Part shown: positions 1 to 9,156 of the stretch, one piece after another
Layout of the letters: each line of letters starts with the position of its first letter
Numbering within the stretch: the first letter of the stretch is position 1
Origin: GCA-2862585 sp049890295
GTDB taxonomy: Bacteria; Bacteroidota; Bacteroidia; Flavobacteriales; UBA7312
Length of the DNA: 64,000 nt
NCBI GenBank assembly: GCA_049890295.1
Contig: JBMHBP010000002.1
Span: 62,001-126,000, forward strand
Direction of reading: 5' to 3'
Notes under the pieces: model-generated
What the model saw: the letters and a program-made list of their open reading frames with translations, nothing else
Told to the model about the DNA's origin: nothing
Database searches by the model: none
Position numbers and translations under genes: made by a program

Positions 1-1
1 T

Positions 2-1243
2 GTTGATGAAAGGGTAAATATTTCATATATGCTTTATAATGGAACCTTTTCGAGGTTTTTCCCAATCCCTAATGACCCATTAAATAAGTGGATTTCACCT
101 ACAGCTAGTGATGATATAGTATTGGGCGAAGATTCACTATTTGTTTACTCTATTTTACCTATTTACTTTCAAAGCTTACAGCAAGCCTTGTCGGACGACA
201 ATTATAATGTAGCTGATAATACATTGGAAGCGATAGTAAAATACCAGAAGAAATTTGGTTCGGAGGTTTATCCATCAAATGCTAAACTAACATCGGAGGT
301 GTTCTATAATGAGGCCCGAATTTTTAATAAACTATCTTACTATTATGGTTTAATTGGCGTACTTATGGTTCTTTTGCTGGTTCAACAAATTTTAAAGAAT
401 AGAAAATGGAGAAGAATCTTAATTAGACTACTATTTTTAGCAATAATTTTAGGATTTTTAGCCCACACGGCAGGTCTAATTGGTCGATGGTTTATTTCTG
501 GCCATGCTCCTTGGAGTAATGCTTATGAGAGTGTAATTTATATTGCATGGGCAACTGTTTTAGCGGGCTTTATCTTCTCAAGAAAAAGTACAATGACGGT
601 AGCTGCTACTTCTGTTTTATCCTCCTTACTTTTAATGGTAGCTGCTTTAAATTGGTTAGATCCTGAAATAACAAATTTGGTACCAGTCTTAAATTCATAT
701 TGGTTGATTATTCATGTTGCTATTATCACAGCAAGTTATGGCTTCTTAGCGTTAGGAGCTTTATTAGGCTTTCTTAATCTAATTTTAATGATTGTGCAAA
801 ACGCAAGTAACAAGAGAAGAATTTCGGATAGTCTTAAAGAATTAACCTTTATAAACGAATTAAGCATTACCTCAGGCTTATTTATGTTATCAGTCGGTAC
901 ATTTTTAGGAGGTGTTTGGGCTAACGAATCCTGGGGAAGGTATTGGGGATGGGATCCAAAAGAAACATGGGCTTTAGCCAGTATGTTAATTTATATCTTT
1001 GTTTTACACATGCGATTTATCCCAAAACTTAAAGGATTATTTGCCTTTAATTTAGCATCTTTAGTTGCATATAGCTCGATTATTATGACATATTTTGGAG
1101 TGAACTTTTATTTATCAGGACTTCATTCTTACGCTAAAGGTGATCCCATGCCTATTCCTACTTTTGTATATTATACCATTGCCATTGTAATTGTTGTAAC
1201 TATTTTAGCACAGTGGCGACAACGACGATTAAAAACATTGTAA
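2..1243 (+). CDS. Cytochrome c assembly protein CcsA/ResC-type, 3' part only
   Basis: This is the C-terminal part of an integral membrane haem-handling protein of the CcsA/CcmF superfamily, which delivers haem to apocytochrome c outside the cytoplasmic membrane. The reading frame stays open to the left edge, so the gene starts upstream and the ATG at 29 is only an internal Met. The family signature is the tryptophan-rich WWD segment at about nt 918-970 (WGRYWGWDPKETWAL), between several hydrophobic helices. In Bacteroidota CcsB and CcsA are usually fused into a protein of about 1000 aa, and the non-CcsA residues at the visible start fit the tail of such a fusion. This is inference, because the CcsB half is outside the window. 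bshB1 follows after 9 bases, so the two are probably co-transcribed. Confidence 0.9.
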   Translation, partial: VDERVNISYMLYNGTFSRFFPIPNDPLNKWISPTASDDIVLGEDSLFVYSILPIYFQSLQQALSDDNYNVADNTLEAIVKYQKKFGSEVYPSNAKLTSEVFYNEARIFNKLSYYYGLIGVLMVLLLVQQILKNRKWRRILIRLLFLAIILGFLAHTAGLIGRWFISGHAPWSNAYESVIYIAWATVLAGFIFSRKSTMTVAATSVLSSLLLMVAALNWLDPEITNLVPVLNSYWLIIHVAIITASYGFLALGALLGFLNLILMIVQNASNKRRISDSLKELTFINELSITSGLFMLSVGTFLGGVWANESWGRYWGWDPKETWALASMLIYIFVLHMRFIPKLKGLFAFNLASLVAYSSIIMTYFGVNFYLSGLHSYAKGDPMPIPTFVYYTIAIVIVVTILAQWRQRRLKTL

Positions 1244-1252
1244 TCTAAAATT

Positions 1253-1957
1253 ATGCATGAGAATTTAGATGTTATAGCTTTTGGAGCCCATCCAGATGAT
1301 GTAGAGTTAAGTTGCGGTGGAACTTTAGCTAAATTGAAAAGCAAGGGTTACTCAATAGGAATAATTGATTTGACACGCGGTGAATTAGGAACTCGAGGAA
1401 CTGCTGAAATTAGAGATAATGAAGCAGCTGAAGCAGCTAAAATTTTAGGTGTTGACTTGCGACATAATTTGAAATTTAGGGATGGTTTTTTTGAAAATAA
1501 CGAAGCTCATCAATTAGAGGTTGTTAAAATTATCAGAAAATATCGTCCAAATATTGTTTTATTAAATGCTATTGAAGATCGTCATCCAGACCACAAAAAA
1601 GCATCAGATTTAGTTTCTCAATCATGTTTTTTGTCTGGTTTAGCCAAAATTGATACTGGTCAAGATGCTTGGCGACCAAAGCAAGTTTATCATTACATAC
1701 AGTTTAAAGAAATAACACCTGATTTTGTGGTAGACATCAGTGATTTTATTGATGTAAAAATACAAGCTGTTAAGGCGTTTAGTTCTCAATTCTTTAACCC
1801 TAATTCAAACGAAGCTGATACAGTAATCTCTACACAAGGATTTTTAGAAAGTATTCGATATAGAGCAGCGAATTTAGGCCGAATTTCTATGATTGAATAT
1901 GCTGAAGGATTTACAGTGGAGAAGCCTATTGTTGTTGATATTACCGATCTAAAGTAA
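1253..1957 (+). CDS. bshB1: Bacillithiol biosynthesis deacetylase BshB1
   Basis: PIG-L/LmbE-family zinc deacetylase of 234 aa. It removes the acetyl group from GlcNAc-malate to give GlcN-malate, the second step of bacillithiol synthesis in the cytoplasm. The metal-binding motif AHPDDVE lies at residues 12-18 and the second metal motif RHPDH at residues 110-114. The segment DLTRGELGTRGT is typical of BshB1, and the length matches the family. It follows the cytochrome c assembly gene by 9 bases and converges on the copper ATPase gene with 2 bases between the stops. The last enzyme of the pathway, bshC, is in this window at 25.3 kb, which supports the assignment to bacillithiol over other LmbE-type substrates. 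Confidence 0.93.
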   Translation: MHENLDVIAFGAHPDDVELSCGGTLAKLKSKGYSIGIIDLTRGELGTRGTAEIRDNEAAEAAKILGVDLRHNLKFRDGFFENNEAHQLEVVKIIRKYRPNIVLLNAIEDRHPDHKKASDLVSQSCFLSGLAKIDTGQDAWRPKQVYHYIQFKEITPDFVVDISDFIDVKIQAVKAFSSQFFNPNSNEADTVISTQGFLESIRYRAANLGRISMIEYAEGFTVEKPIVVDITDLK

Positions 1958-1959
1958 TT

Positions 1960-4065
1960 CTATTTAAAAATACGTTTTCTTTTTAGTCTAATAGAATTCC
2001 CTATTACAATAACGTCAGAAAATGCCATAAACAAGGCACCCCACATGGGATTAAGTAATCCAACAGCTGCAATAGGAATAGCGACCAAATTATATGAAAA
2101 GGCCCAAAATAAATTTTGTTTTATAGTTATAAGAGTATGTTTACTTATTCTGTATGCTTGATGAACTTGTTTTAGATGATTTTTATTTAATAAAACTATT
2201 TGTGCGGTATCAATTGCGATTTGAGTACTTCCACCGATTGATATCCCTATATTAGCTTTAGCCAGTGCTGGTGCATCGTTAATTCCGTCACCAATCATAG
2301 CTGTTGGGCCATTGCTATTAATCATTTCTATTTTCTGAAGTTTTTCATCTGGTAATTGTTCATAAAAAACTTCACTTATGCCAATTTTATCGGCCACTTC
2401 CTTGCATATTTTGGATTTATCTCCACTTAATAAAATACATGATAAGTGATCTGATTTGAGTCGTTTTATGGTTTCATTAGAAAATTCTTTTACTTCATCT
2501 TCACAATTAATTCTTGCGATTATAGTGTCGTTCTTTTTTAAAAAAATCTTATACTTATCGTCATGATGATTGACAAATTTAGTGCTACCTAGCCGATATA
2601 TATCGTTTTTCCATTCTGCCTGAATACCTAACCCTTTGAACTCTTTGATATTCTCAAGTTCTATTTGTTGGCCTAAAGCTCTAAAATAATTAACAAAGGA
2701 CTTAGCAATAGGGTGTGAAGAATGTAGTTCTAAACTATAAATAATATCATAAATAGTTTTTTTACTTTCCTTTTTACAATCAACTTCCTTTATGTTGAAG
2801 TTTCCTGTTGTGATTGTACCAGTTTTATCAAAAACTATAGACTTCACTTTTGCAAATTCTTCTAAAGTTGTACCTCCTTTTATAAGGATTCCCATTTTAG
2901 CTGCTCTTCCAATACCTACCATTATAGCTGTTGGTGTTGCTAAACCCATAGCACATGGGCACGAAATGACTAACACTGCAACAGATCGTAAAATAGAATC
3001 TGTCGTTGAAATATCAAAAACTAGATTGTTTATTAAAAATGTGATTAATGAAATAAGTAAAACGACTGGCACAAAAATACTACTAATTTTATCCCCTAGA
3101 CGCTCGATATTAGGCTTACTGCCTTGGGCATCTTTTACCATTTTAATAATACTTGAAAGGATAGTCTCTTTACCTACTTTCTGAGCAATTACTTTTAAAT
3201 TTCCATCCAGTAGAATAGTCCCGCCAATTACGCTATCACCTTCTTTTTTAAGTATAGGGTTACTTTCTCCACTAATCATAGATTCATTTACAAACCCTTC
3301 ACCACTTAAAATTTTTGAATCTGTTGGGATTTTATCTCCTGTATTTACTAGTAAAACATCTTTAACTTGAATATCTTCAAACAATACCTCTTCAATTTTA
3401 CCGTTTTTATTGACAAGTTTTCCTTTTAAGTTTTGAATTGCACTTAAATCCTTAATAGCTGTTGTAGTCTGCTTTACCGATCGGTGTTCAAGTACATTTC
3501 CTAAAAGTACTAGTGTGATAATTGTAGCAGTAGTTTCGAAAAATAAATAGTCATGAAGTTCAGAAGTATGCCAAAACAAAATCATGCCTATTAGGCTATA
3601 AAAAAAAGCTGCTGTCGATCCCATCATTATTAAAACATCCATATTTGGCGTTTTTACCTTTAATGAAGCCCAGGCACTTTTGCCAAAATAGTAGCAACCT
3701 ATAGCATAGACAGGAAGAGTTAGAAAAAGCTGAATAATAGGATTTCTTAGTATATGTTGATCATTCACAAACATGTGACAGAAAAGAGGAATGGTAAATA
3801 TTAATGATATAGTAAAAAACTTTTCTAGTCTATTATCATCTTCTATACTATGTTCATGAGCATTAAATCCAATAGATTTTATGTCATTAATAACGTTTTT
3901 AATATTCTGATTATCTTGAAGAATAAATTGAACAGAAGAGCTAGAAAAGTCAACCTTTACATCTTTAAAACCTTTATTTGTAAGATGTTTTTCAATTCCT
4001 TTAGCACAATTAGTGCAGGTCATACCAGAAATGTTAAGATATTGGATGTTTTTTAAATTATTCAC
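1960..4065 (-). CDS. copA: Copper-translocating P1B-type ATPase
   Basis: Heavy-metal P-type ATPase of 701 aa that exports Cu(I) across the cytoplasmic membrane at the cost of ATP. It has a single N-terminal HMA domain with the CxxC motif GMTCTNCA near residues 14-21. The transmembrane metal site is CPC (SCPCAMGLATPT, near residue 368), the phosphorylated aspartate lies in DKTGT (near 413), and the hinge is GDGINDAP (near 595). CPC with an HMA domain points to copper or silver, not zinc. The start is GTG: the upstream in-frame codons reach a stop within 6 bases, and a later Met would remove the HMA domain. A TAnnTTTG box ends 7 bases before this GTG, so the message may be leaderless. Confidence 0.93.
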   Translation of the reverse strand: MNNLKNIQYLNISGMTCTNCAKGIEKHLTNKGFKDVKVDFSSSSVQFILQDNQNIKNVINDIKSIGFNAHEHSIEDDNRLEKFFTISLIFTIPLFCHMFVNDQHILRNPIIQLFLTLPVYAIGCYYFGKSAWASLKVKTPNMDVLIMMGSTAAFFYSLIGMILFWHTSELHDYLFFETTATIITLVLLGNVLEHRSVKQTTTAIKDLSAIQNLKGKLVNKNGKIEEVLFEDIQVKDVLLVNTGDKIPTDSKILSGEGFVNESMISGESNPILKKEGDSVIGGTILLDGNLKVIAQKVGKETILSSIIKMVKDAQGSKPNIERLGDKISSIFVPVVLLISLITFLINNLVFDISTTDSILRSVAVLVISCPCAMGLATPTAIMVGIGRAAKMGILIKGGTTLEEFAKVKSIVFDKTGTITTGNFNIKEVDCKKESKKTIYDIIYSLELHSSHPIAKSFVNYFRALGQQIELENIKEFKGLGIQAEWKNDIYRLGSTKFVNHHDDKYKIFLKKNDTIIARINCEDEVKEFSNETIKRLKSDHLSCILLSGDKSKICKEVADKIGISEVFYEQLPDEKLQKIEMINSNGPTAMIGDGINDAPALAKANIGISIGGSTQIAIDTAQIVLLNKNHLKQVHQAYRISKHTLITIKQNLFWAFSYNLVAIPIAAVGLLNPMWGALFMAFSDVIVIGNSIRLKRKRIFK

Positions 4066-4072
4066 CGTTTAT

Positions 4073-4080
4073 CAAAGATA
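4073..4080 (-). promoter_or_regulatory. Bacteroidota -7 box of the copper ATPase gene
   Basis: Read on the minus strand the sequence is TATCTTTG, a full match to TAnnTTTG. Its last base is 7 bases before the GTG start at 4065. I see no TTG exactly 19 bases upstream, so only the -7 element is supported. Confidence 0.5.
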
Positions 4081-4120
4081 GTTTTTTAACTAAAAAAAGG
4101 CTAGTAAACATGTAAATTTA

Positions 4121-4128
4121 TATATTTG
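4121..4128 (+). promoter_or_regulatory. -7 box of the tRNA-His gene
   Basis: TATATTTG matches the Bacteroidota -7 consensus and ends 13 to 14 bases before the tRNA 5' end. A clear -33 TTG at 19 bases is not visible. Confidence 0.55.
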
Positions 4129-4141
4129 CCCTCCAATTAAT

Positions 4142-4216
4142 GGTGGTTGTAGCTCAGTAGGTTAGAGCATCGGATTGTGGTTCCGAGGGCCGTGGGTTCG
4201 AATCCCATCTTCCACC
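4142..4216 (+). tRNA. tRNA-His (GTG anticodon)
   Basis: The cloverleaf can be drawn by hand. D stem is gctc/gagc (4152-4155 with 4165-4168). Anticodon stem is tcgga/tccga (4170-4174 with 4182-4186) with GTG at 4177-4179. T stem is gtggg/cccat with loop TTCGAAT. A G at 4142 can pair with the discriminator C at 4216, which is the G-1:C73 pair that marks histidine tRNA. The CCA end is not fully encoded. The acceptor stem is odd: GTGGTTG (4143-4149) faces CTTCCAC (4209-4215), leaving two adjacent U-U mismatches at pairs 5:68 and 6:67. A strong terminator follows directly. Confidence 0.95.
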
Positions 4217-4220
4217 CAAT

Positions 4221-4253
4221 AAAAAGGTCTTATACTTTATAAGACCTTTTTTT
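4221..4253. terminator. Bidirectional intrinsic terminator after tRNA-His
   Basis: A hairpin of at least 9 bp (ggtcttata at 4226-4234 with tataagacc at 4238-4246) with a 3-base loop is flanked by an A run on the left and seven or more T on the right. It ends tRNA-His on the plus strand and the thioredoxin operon on the minus strand, whose stop codon is at 4257. Confidence 0.92.
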
Positions 4254-4256
4254 GTT

Positions 4257-4820
4257 CTATTTCATATAGTTTAATAGCAGTCGTTTGAATTGAGCTGGCT
4301 TTTGCAGGCCAGGAAAGCTTTTAATTTTATTGAGATTTTCATCCAAAATTACGGTAGATGGCCAGTAGTAACCACCATTGTAGGGATCTACTAAATCAGC
4401 AAATAAATTATGTCTCCATGTAGACTTTGGATCTTCTTCAATTGAGGCGTCATTGACATAAGTAAATCCTTTGAACGTGATAGGTTCTTTTGTTTTACCA
4501 TCTAACATTACCGCATAATATTCATCATTTATCATTTTAACTACATCTGAGTCAATGAGTGTAGTTTCTTTCATTTCTTTGCAGTATGGACATCCTTTTT
4601 TAGTGAACAAAAAGATAACTTTTCTTGGTTTATCTTTCATTTTAAGTTCTAATTCTTCAAGAGAAATCCAATTAACCGAAGAATAAAGTGAATTGGATTT
4701 AATTACTTGTTTAAGATAAGTGGACTTCTTTTGTTTGGTAGTTTTTTTAGATTTCTCGTTACATGAAGTAACGGCAAATGGTAATATAATTACCATTAGT
4801 ATGACAACTATTTGTTTCAT
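4257..4820 (-). CDS. Thioredoxin-fold lipoprotein with CPYC motif
   Basis: Secreted thioredoxin-like protein of 187 aa. The N-terminus is a lipoprotein signal with lipobox AVTSC (Cys20), so it is expected to be anchored in the cell envelope. The redox motif CPYC is at residues 77-80 in the context FTKKGCPYCKEM, and a cis-proline-like WPS occurs later. This layout is typical of envelope thiol-disulfide reductases that receive or give electrons in the periplasm. The substrate cannot be told from sequence. Its ATG overlaps the stop of the preceding thioredoxin-like gene (ATGA), so the pair is translated together. Confidence 0.85.
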   Translation of the reverse strand: MKQIVVILMVIILPFAVTSCNEKSKKTTKQKKSTYLKQVIKSNSLYSSVNWISLEELELKMKDKPRKVIFLFTKKGCPYCKEMKETTLIDSDVVKMINDEYYAVMLDGKTKEPITFKGFTYVNDASIEEDPKSTWRHNLFADLVDPYNGGYYWPSTVILDENLNKIKSFPGLQKPAQFKRLLLNYMK

Positions 4821-5284
4821 TTTTTGCTTTTTAACATTTTATTAGCATTGGCAATCCAAGGTGTTGGTCCACCGGCTACATAGCCTGTTTTACCTAAAGC
4901 TGTAATTTGTGTTTTTCCACCTAAGACACCAACGGTAAAAAGATGTAGGGTAGGGTAACCTCTCACTTTGAAAAATTGCTGTAGTTCTCTATTTTGCTTG
5001 ACTATCTTTTCATCTTGTTTGGATCTTCGAGGATAATCAAGTTCTAATAAAACAACATTTTCTTTAGCCCATTCTTTAAATGTAGGTGTATCAAAAACTT
5101 CTCGTTTAAGCTTTATACACCATCCGCACCAATCACTACCTGTAAAGTTGGCCAGTATTGGTTTATTGGTTTTCATAGAAATTTCAGCAGCTTTATCAAA
5201 ATCAATTAGCCAATCACTTTTGTCTTGTGCAAAAACAGAAGATGTGCTTATAATAATGCTGAGTATAAAAATTATTTTTTTCAT
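4817..5284 (-). CDS. Secreted thioredoxin-family protein with CGWC motif
   Basis: Protein of 155 aa with a Sec signal peptide ending near ...SSVFAQ20 and a thioredoxin fold of the Thioredoxin_7/DsbD-gamma-like type. The active site is WCGWC (Cys53, Cys56) after FTGSD, and the cis-Pro loop is GYPTLHLF. It likely works in the periplasm as a disulfide reductase or in repair of cysteines. It sits between the POT transporter gene (14 bases upstream) and the CPYC lipoprotein (4-base overlap downstream), so the three form one minus-strand operon. Confidence 0.85.
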   Translation of the reverse strand: MKKIIFILSIIISTSSVFAQDKSDWLIDFDKAAEISMKTNKPILANFTGSDWCGWCIKLKREVFDTPTFKEWAKENVVLLELDYPRRSKQDEKIVKQNRELQQFFKVRGYPTLHLFTVGVLGGKTQITALGKTGYVAGGPTPWIANANKMLKSKK

Positions 5285-5298
5285 TTTTTTCTTTTTAT

Positions 5299-6897
5299 TT
5301 AGTGAACGCCGTGCATTAGTTTTTTAATGAATGGTGATATAATCATAACGAAGATTGCTATAAATATTGTTACAAAACCAATTTGGGCATATATACTATT
5401 ATATAACATTAATGTAGCAACGGCATCACTTGAAGTATCAGGGTTACCCATGAACCAATTTGCTAGATTTGATAGCCAATTACTCTCTGCACTTTCTGTA
5501 GATGTAGTCAGTTTAGCCAAAATTCCCGAGATATAATGCGCAAAGGTTGATGATAAGAACCATACTCCCATCATAAATGCAACCATCTTTTTGGGAGATA
5601 ACTCTGTAACTTTCGATAATCCAATTGGAGATAAGAATAACTCACCTGTTGTAATTAGAAAATAGCCCAGGAACACAAATAAAAATGGCACCTTACCATT
5701 ATCTCCTATGAAGTGAGCTGTTGCCGCAAATAGTAAAAAACCTAAACCGAGTTGAAAAATACCTAAAGCAAACTTTATCGGCGTATTTGGATTTTTATTC
5801 ATTGCACCTAACTTAGTCCATAATAAACTAAACGGAATAGCTAAAAGAACAATATATCCAGGATTAATTGCATTAGTTTGTGAAGCATTCATTCCGACCA
5901 AATTGACACATTTGTCAATCCATACTGTAACCGAACTACCAGCTTGTTCAAAACAGGCCCAAAATATGGTTAGGAAAACAGATAAAATCATAATAGCAAT
6001 CAAACGATCACCACTTACTTTATCGTTTTGTTTCACTTTATAATCGTAGATAATATAGGCTAGATATAGTAGAACAATCCCTCCAACAACAGTCAGTACA
6101 TCGCCCAATACTTCTGATTGTGTATCTAGTACAATTAAATAAGCAAATACAGGAACAGCAACGAAACCAAGTATGTAAATAAGGTTAGTTACTGAAATTC
6201 CAGATATTTTTTTGTTAATGTATTCTGCAGGCTGAAGGCCTTTATCGCCCAGGACATTATTGTTAATGCCTTTCCAAAAGACAACTAAACCAGCTAACAT
6301 GCCTATACCTGCAGCTCCAAAACCATAATGCCATCCATAAACTTCTCCAAGATAACCGCAAAATAGAGGAGCAATCATAGCCCCTAAATTTATACCCATA
6401 TAAAATATGGTAAATCCACCATCTCTTTTGATATCACCCTCTTCATAAAGTGAACCAACTAATGTTGAAATATTTGGTTTAAAGAAACCATTACCCATGA
6501 TTAGTAAGCCTAGGGCTCCATAAAAGAAGAAGTCAGTTGGGAAAGCCATAAAAAAGTGTCCTAAGGCCATTAAAACACCACCGTAAAGAATTGATTTTCT
6601 ATAGCCTATGAATTTATCTGCCAAATAACCACCAATTAAAGGTGTTAAATAAACTAATGCACCATATGCAGCATAAATTCCATATGCTACTTCTTCATTA
6701 TTTTCTAAATGTGAATAATAGTCTTTGATTAGGTATAAAGTAAGTAAAGCTCTCATTCCATAAAATGAAAAACGTTCCCACATTTCTGCAAAAAATAAAT
6801 AAAACAATCCTTTGGGATGTCCTTTTTTATCCAAATATGTTTTGGCTACTATAAGTATTATTATTGTGAAAATTACGTAAGCTAATAATTGAAGCAT
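5299..6897 (-). CDS. Proton-dependent oligopeptide transporter (POT/PTR2 family)
   Basis: Major facilitator superfamily protein of 532 aa, with about 14 hydrophobic segments. The POT signature EMWERFSFYG at residues 38-47 carries the ExxER motif that couples protons to di- and tripeptide uptake. A further family motif, GNGFFKPNISTLVG, is in the second PTR2 signature region. It would import short peptides across the inner membrane. The neighbouring dipeptidyl peptidase IV on the same strand (46 bases upstream) could supply dipeptides, a common pairing in protein-eating marine Bacteroidota. The pairing is an inference from order only. Confidence 0.93.
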   Translation of the reverse strand: MLQLLAYVIFTIIILIVAKTYLDKKGHPKGLFYLFFAEMWERFSFYGMRALLTLYLIKDYYSHLENNEEVAYGIYAAYGALVYLTPLIGGYLADKFIGYRKSILYGGVLMALGHFFMAFPTDFFFYGALGLLIMGNGFFKPNISTLVGSLYEEGDIKRDGGFTIFYMGINLGAMIAPLFCGYLGEVYGWHYGFGAAGIGMLAGLVVFWKGINNNVLGDKGLQPAEYINKKISGISVTNLIYILGFVAVPVFAYLIVLDTQSEVLGDVLTVVGGIVLLYLAYIIYDYKVKQNDKVSGDRLIAIMILSVFLTIFWACFEQAGSSVTVWIDKCVNLVGMNASQTNAINPGYIVLLAIPFSLLWTKLGAMNKNPNTPIKFALGIFQLGLGFLLFAATAHFIGDNGKVPFLFVFLGYFLITTGELFLSPIGLSKVTELSPKKMVAFMMGVWFLSSTFAHYISGILAKLTTSTESAESNWLSNLANWFMGNPDTSSDAVATLMLYNSIYAQIGFVTIFIAIFVMIISPFIKKLMHGVH

Positions 6898-6942
6898 AAG
6901 TCTCTATTTTTTATGATTGGTCGAATATACTAATTTATTGAC

Positions 6943-9099
6943 TTATAAATTATCTAAAATATAGTCTGTCATCAACTTGTATAAATGTAACCTAGTATTA
7001 CCTCCATAAATACCATGATTCTTATCAGGATAAACAAATAAATCAAATTGTTTATTGGCTTTTACAAGAGCTGAAACCATTTCATAGGTATTTTGAACAT
7101 GTACATTATCATCAGCAGTACCATGAATTAATAGGTATTTCCCTTTTAAACTATCTACATGATTAATTGGGGAGTTCTCATCGTAACCAGTTGGATTTTC
7201 TTGTGGTGTACGCATGAAACGCTCGGTATAAATATTATCATAGTAACGCCAATTTGTGACTGGTGCTACAGCAATAGCTAAGTTGAAATATTCCGCACCT
7301 TTTGTTATGGCTAATGACGATAAATAGCCACCATAACTCCAGCCTTGAATTCCTATTCTATTACCATCAACATAAGGTAATGTTCTTAGAAATTTATTAC
7401 TCTCAATCTGGTCAATTGTCTCATACTTACCTAATTCTTTGTAGGTCATTTTTTTAAATTCACTGCCTTTTCCACCAGTTCCTCTGTTATCAACACATAC
7501 AACTATATAATCTTTCTGGACCAACAGTTGATGCCAGAAATAATTAAACCAACCCCAAGAATTTTTCACCTCTTTAGAACCAGGACCTCCATACAGATAC
7601 ATCAAAACAGGATATTTTTTTGTGGAATCAAAGCTGGTCGGTTTTATCATCCAACCACTCAGTTCTGTTCCATCAGATGTGTTAAAATCGAAAAATTCTT
7701 TTTCAGATAAATTGTATTCCTTCATCTTTTTGGCTAGGGATTCATTATTTTCAAGAACACGAATTAGATTACCATTACTTTTATGAATACTATAAAAAGG
7801 TGGAGTATTGGCAGTAGAAAAATTATTAATAAAATATTTCATCCCTTTACTGAATGAACAACTATTTGTTCCTTTTTCTCTTGTCAACATTGTTTTATTA
7901 GATCCGTCTAATGATATGCTAAATAGATTTTCATCAAGGTGGCTTATTTCATTTGAAGAATAAAATAAAGTCTGTGTTTCAAAATTTACACCATGAAATT
8001 TATTAACCTCCCAGTTTCCATTAGTAATTTGTTCCCACTTTCCTTCTGATAGATTGATAGTATATAAATGATTAAAACCACTTTTTTCCGAACTCCATAT
8101 CATGTAGTCATTATTATCAGAAAAGGAAATATTGTCGTGAATATCTAAATAATATTTGTCAGATTCGGTAAAAAGAATTCTAGACGAATTAGACGAGGCG
8201 TTGTACAATATGAAATCTAAACTATTTTGGTGTCTATTCATTCCAATAACATACAGCATATCATTGTCTTTAGTCCAATTCATTCTTGGAAAATATTCGT
8301 AATTTTTATTGGTTAAAAGTTTTGTGATTTTATTGTTTTCAATATCGGCAATATGAATACTTACTTTAGAATTTTTTTCACCAGCTTTTGGATATTTAAA
8401 ATGATATTGCTGAGGATAGAGTTTATTATTAAACATGTCCATAGAAAACTCTTTCACCTCATTTTCATCAAATTTATAGAACGCAATTTTTTTACCGTCT
8501 GGAGACCAAAAAAACGACTGAACAAGACCAAACTCTTCTTCATAGACCCAGTCTGATACTCCATTTATTGTTGAATTTTTTCTTCCATCTGTTGTAATCT
8601 TTCTAATTGTATTAGTTGTTAAATCTTTTACATATAAGTTATTATCAAAGGCAAAAGCAACTTTATATCCATCTGGAGAAAAGGTAGCATACATTACCTT
8701 TTCATTAAAAAGCGTGTCAATTTTTTTTGTTCTAAGGTCATAAGTATAGAACATCGATTTTGAACTGTAGCGGTATATTTTTTCAGTCTCGGTTTTAAAT
8801 AGAATTTTATTTTCGTCGCTAGAAAAAGTATAATTACTGATGTCTATATCAATATCATTAGAACTTAAAATTGTTTTTATTTTTTTACCACTTTTAAAGG
8901 CATATTTACCAATTGTTGTTAAATCATCATTTGACTCAATTCTTGTAAAATGCTCTCCATTATTCATTGAATTAAATCCTTTAACTGATTTAGGATAAAA
9001 CGTATAGGTTTTCCAAATATCTTCAAGGGTTATTTGCTTATTTTGGGCAAGTAATGTTGATGTGCTAAGAAATAAAACAAGTGAAATATATTTTAACAT
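6943..9099 (-). CDS. Dipeptidyl peptidase IV family serine protease (S9B)
   Basis: Prolyl-oligopeptidase family enzyme of 718 aa with a Sec signal peptide (...STLLAQ). The N-terminal half is the eight-bladed DPP4 propeller, including the conserved DWVYEEEF segment that holds the substrate N-terminus. The C-terminal half is the alpha/beta hydrolase: nucleophile in GWSYGG (near residue 587), aspartate in GTADDNVH (near 662) and histidine in KNHGIYGG (near 694). It is expected to release N-terminal X-Pro or X-Ala dipeptides from peptides in the periplasm. The length is normal for the family. There is no T9SS sorting domain, so it should stay in the periplasm. Confidence 0.93.
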   Translation of the reverse strand: MLKYISLVLFLSTSTLLAQNKQITLEDIWKTYTFYPKSVKGFNSMNNGEHFTRIESNDDLTTIGKYAFKSGKKIKTILSSNDIDIDISNYTFSSDENKILFKTETEKIYRYSSKSMFYTYDLRTKKIDTLFNEKVMYATFSPDGYKVAFAFDNNLYVKDLTTNTIRKITTDGRKNSTINGVSDWVYEEEFGLVQSFFWSPDGKKIAFYKFDENEVKEFSMDMFNNKLYPQQYHFKYPKAGEKNSKVSIHIADIENNKITKLLTNKNYEYFPRMNWTKDNDMLYVIGMNRHQNSLDFILYNASSNSSRILFTESDKYYLDIHDNISFSDNNDYMIWSSEKSGFNHLYTINLSEGKWEQITNGNWEVNKFHGVNFETQTLFYSSNEISHLDENLFSISLDGSNKTMLTREKGTNSCSFSKGMKYFINNFSTANTPPFYSIHKSNGNLIRVLENNESLAKKMKEYNLSEKEFFDFNTSDGTELSGWMIKPTSFDSTKKYPVLMYLYGGPGSKEVKNSWGWFNYFWHQLLVQKDYIVVCVDNRGTGGKGSEFKKMTYKELGKYETIDQIESNKFLRTLPYVDGNRIGIQGWSYGGYLSSLAITKGAEYFNLAIAVAPVTNWRYYDNIYTERFMRTPQENPTGYDENSPINHVDSLKGKYLLIHGTADDNVHVQNTYEMVSALVKANKQFDLFVYPDKNHGIYGGNTRLHLYKLMTDYILDNL

Positions 9100-9132
9100 T
9101 GTTGTTTAGTTTTAGAGATAAGCTAAATTACT

Positions 9133-9140
9133 TAATTTTG
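9133..9140 (+). promoter_or_regulatory. -7 box of the GlcD-like gene
   Basis: TAATTTTG fits TAnnTTTG and lies 16 bases before the ATG at 9157, in the short divergent spacer between this gene and the peptidase gene. No TTG is found exactly 19 bases upstream. Confidence 0.45.
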
Positions 9141-9156
9141 TAAAAAATATTAGGGA

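Noticed and set aside
2792..3184. 130-codon open frame on the plus strand within the copper ATPase gene
   Set aside because: It is antisense to the DKTGT and CPC region of a clearly coding gene; the translation has no domain and reflects conserved codons on the other strand.
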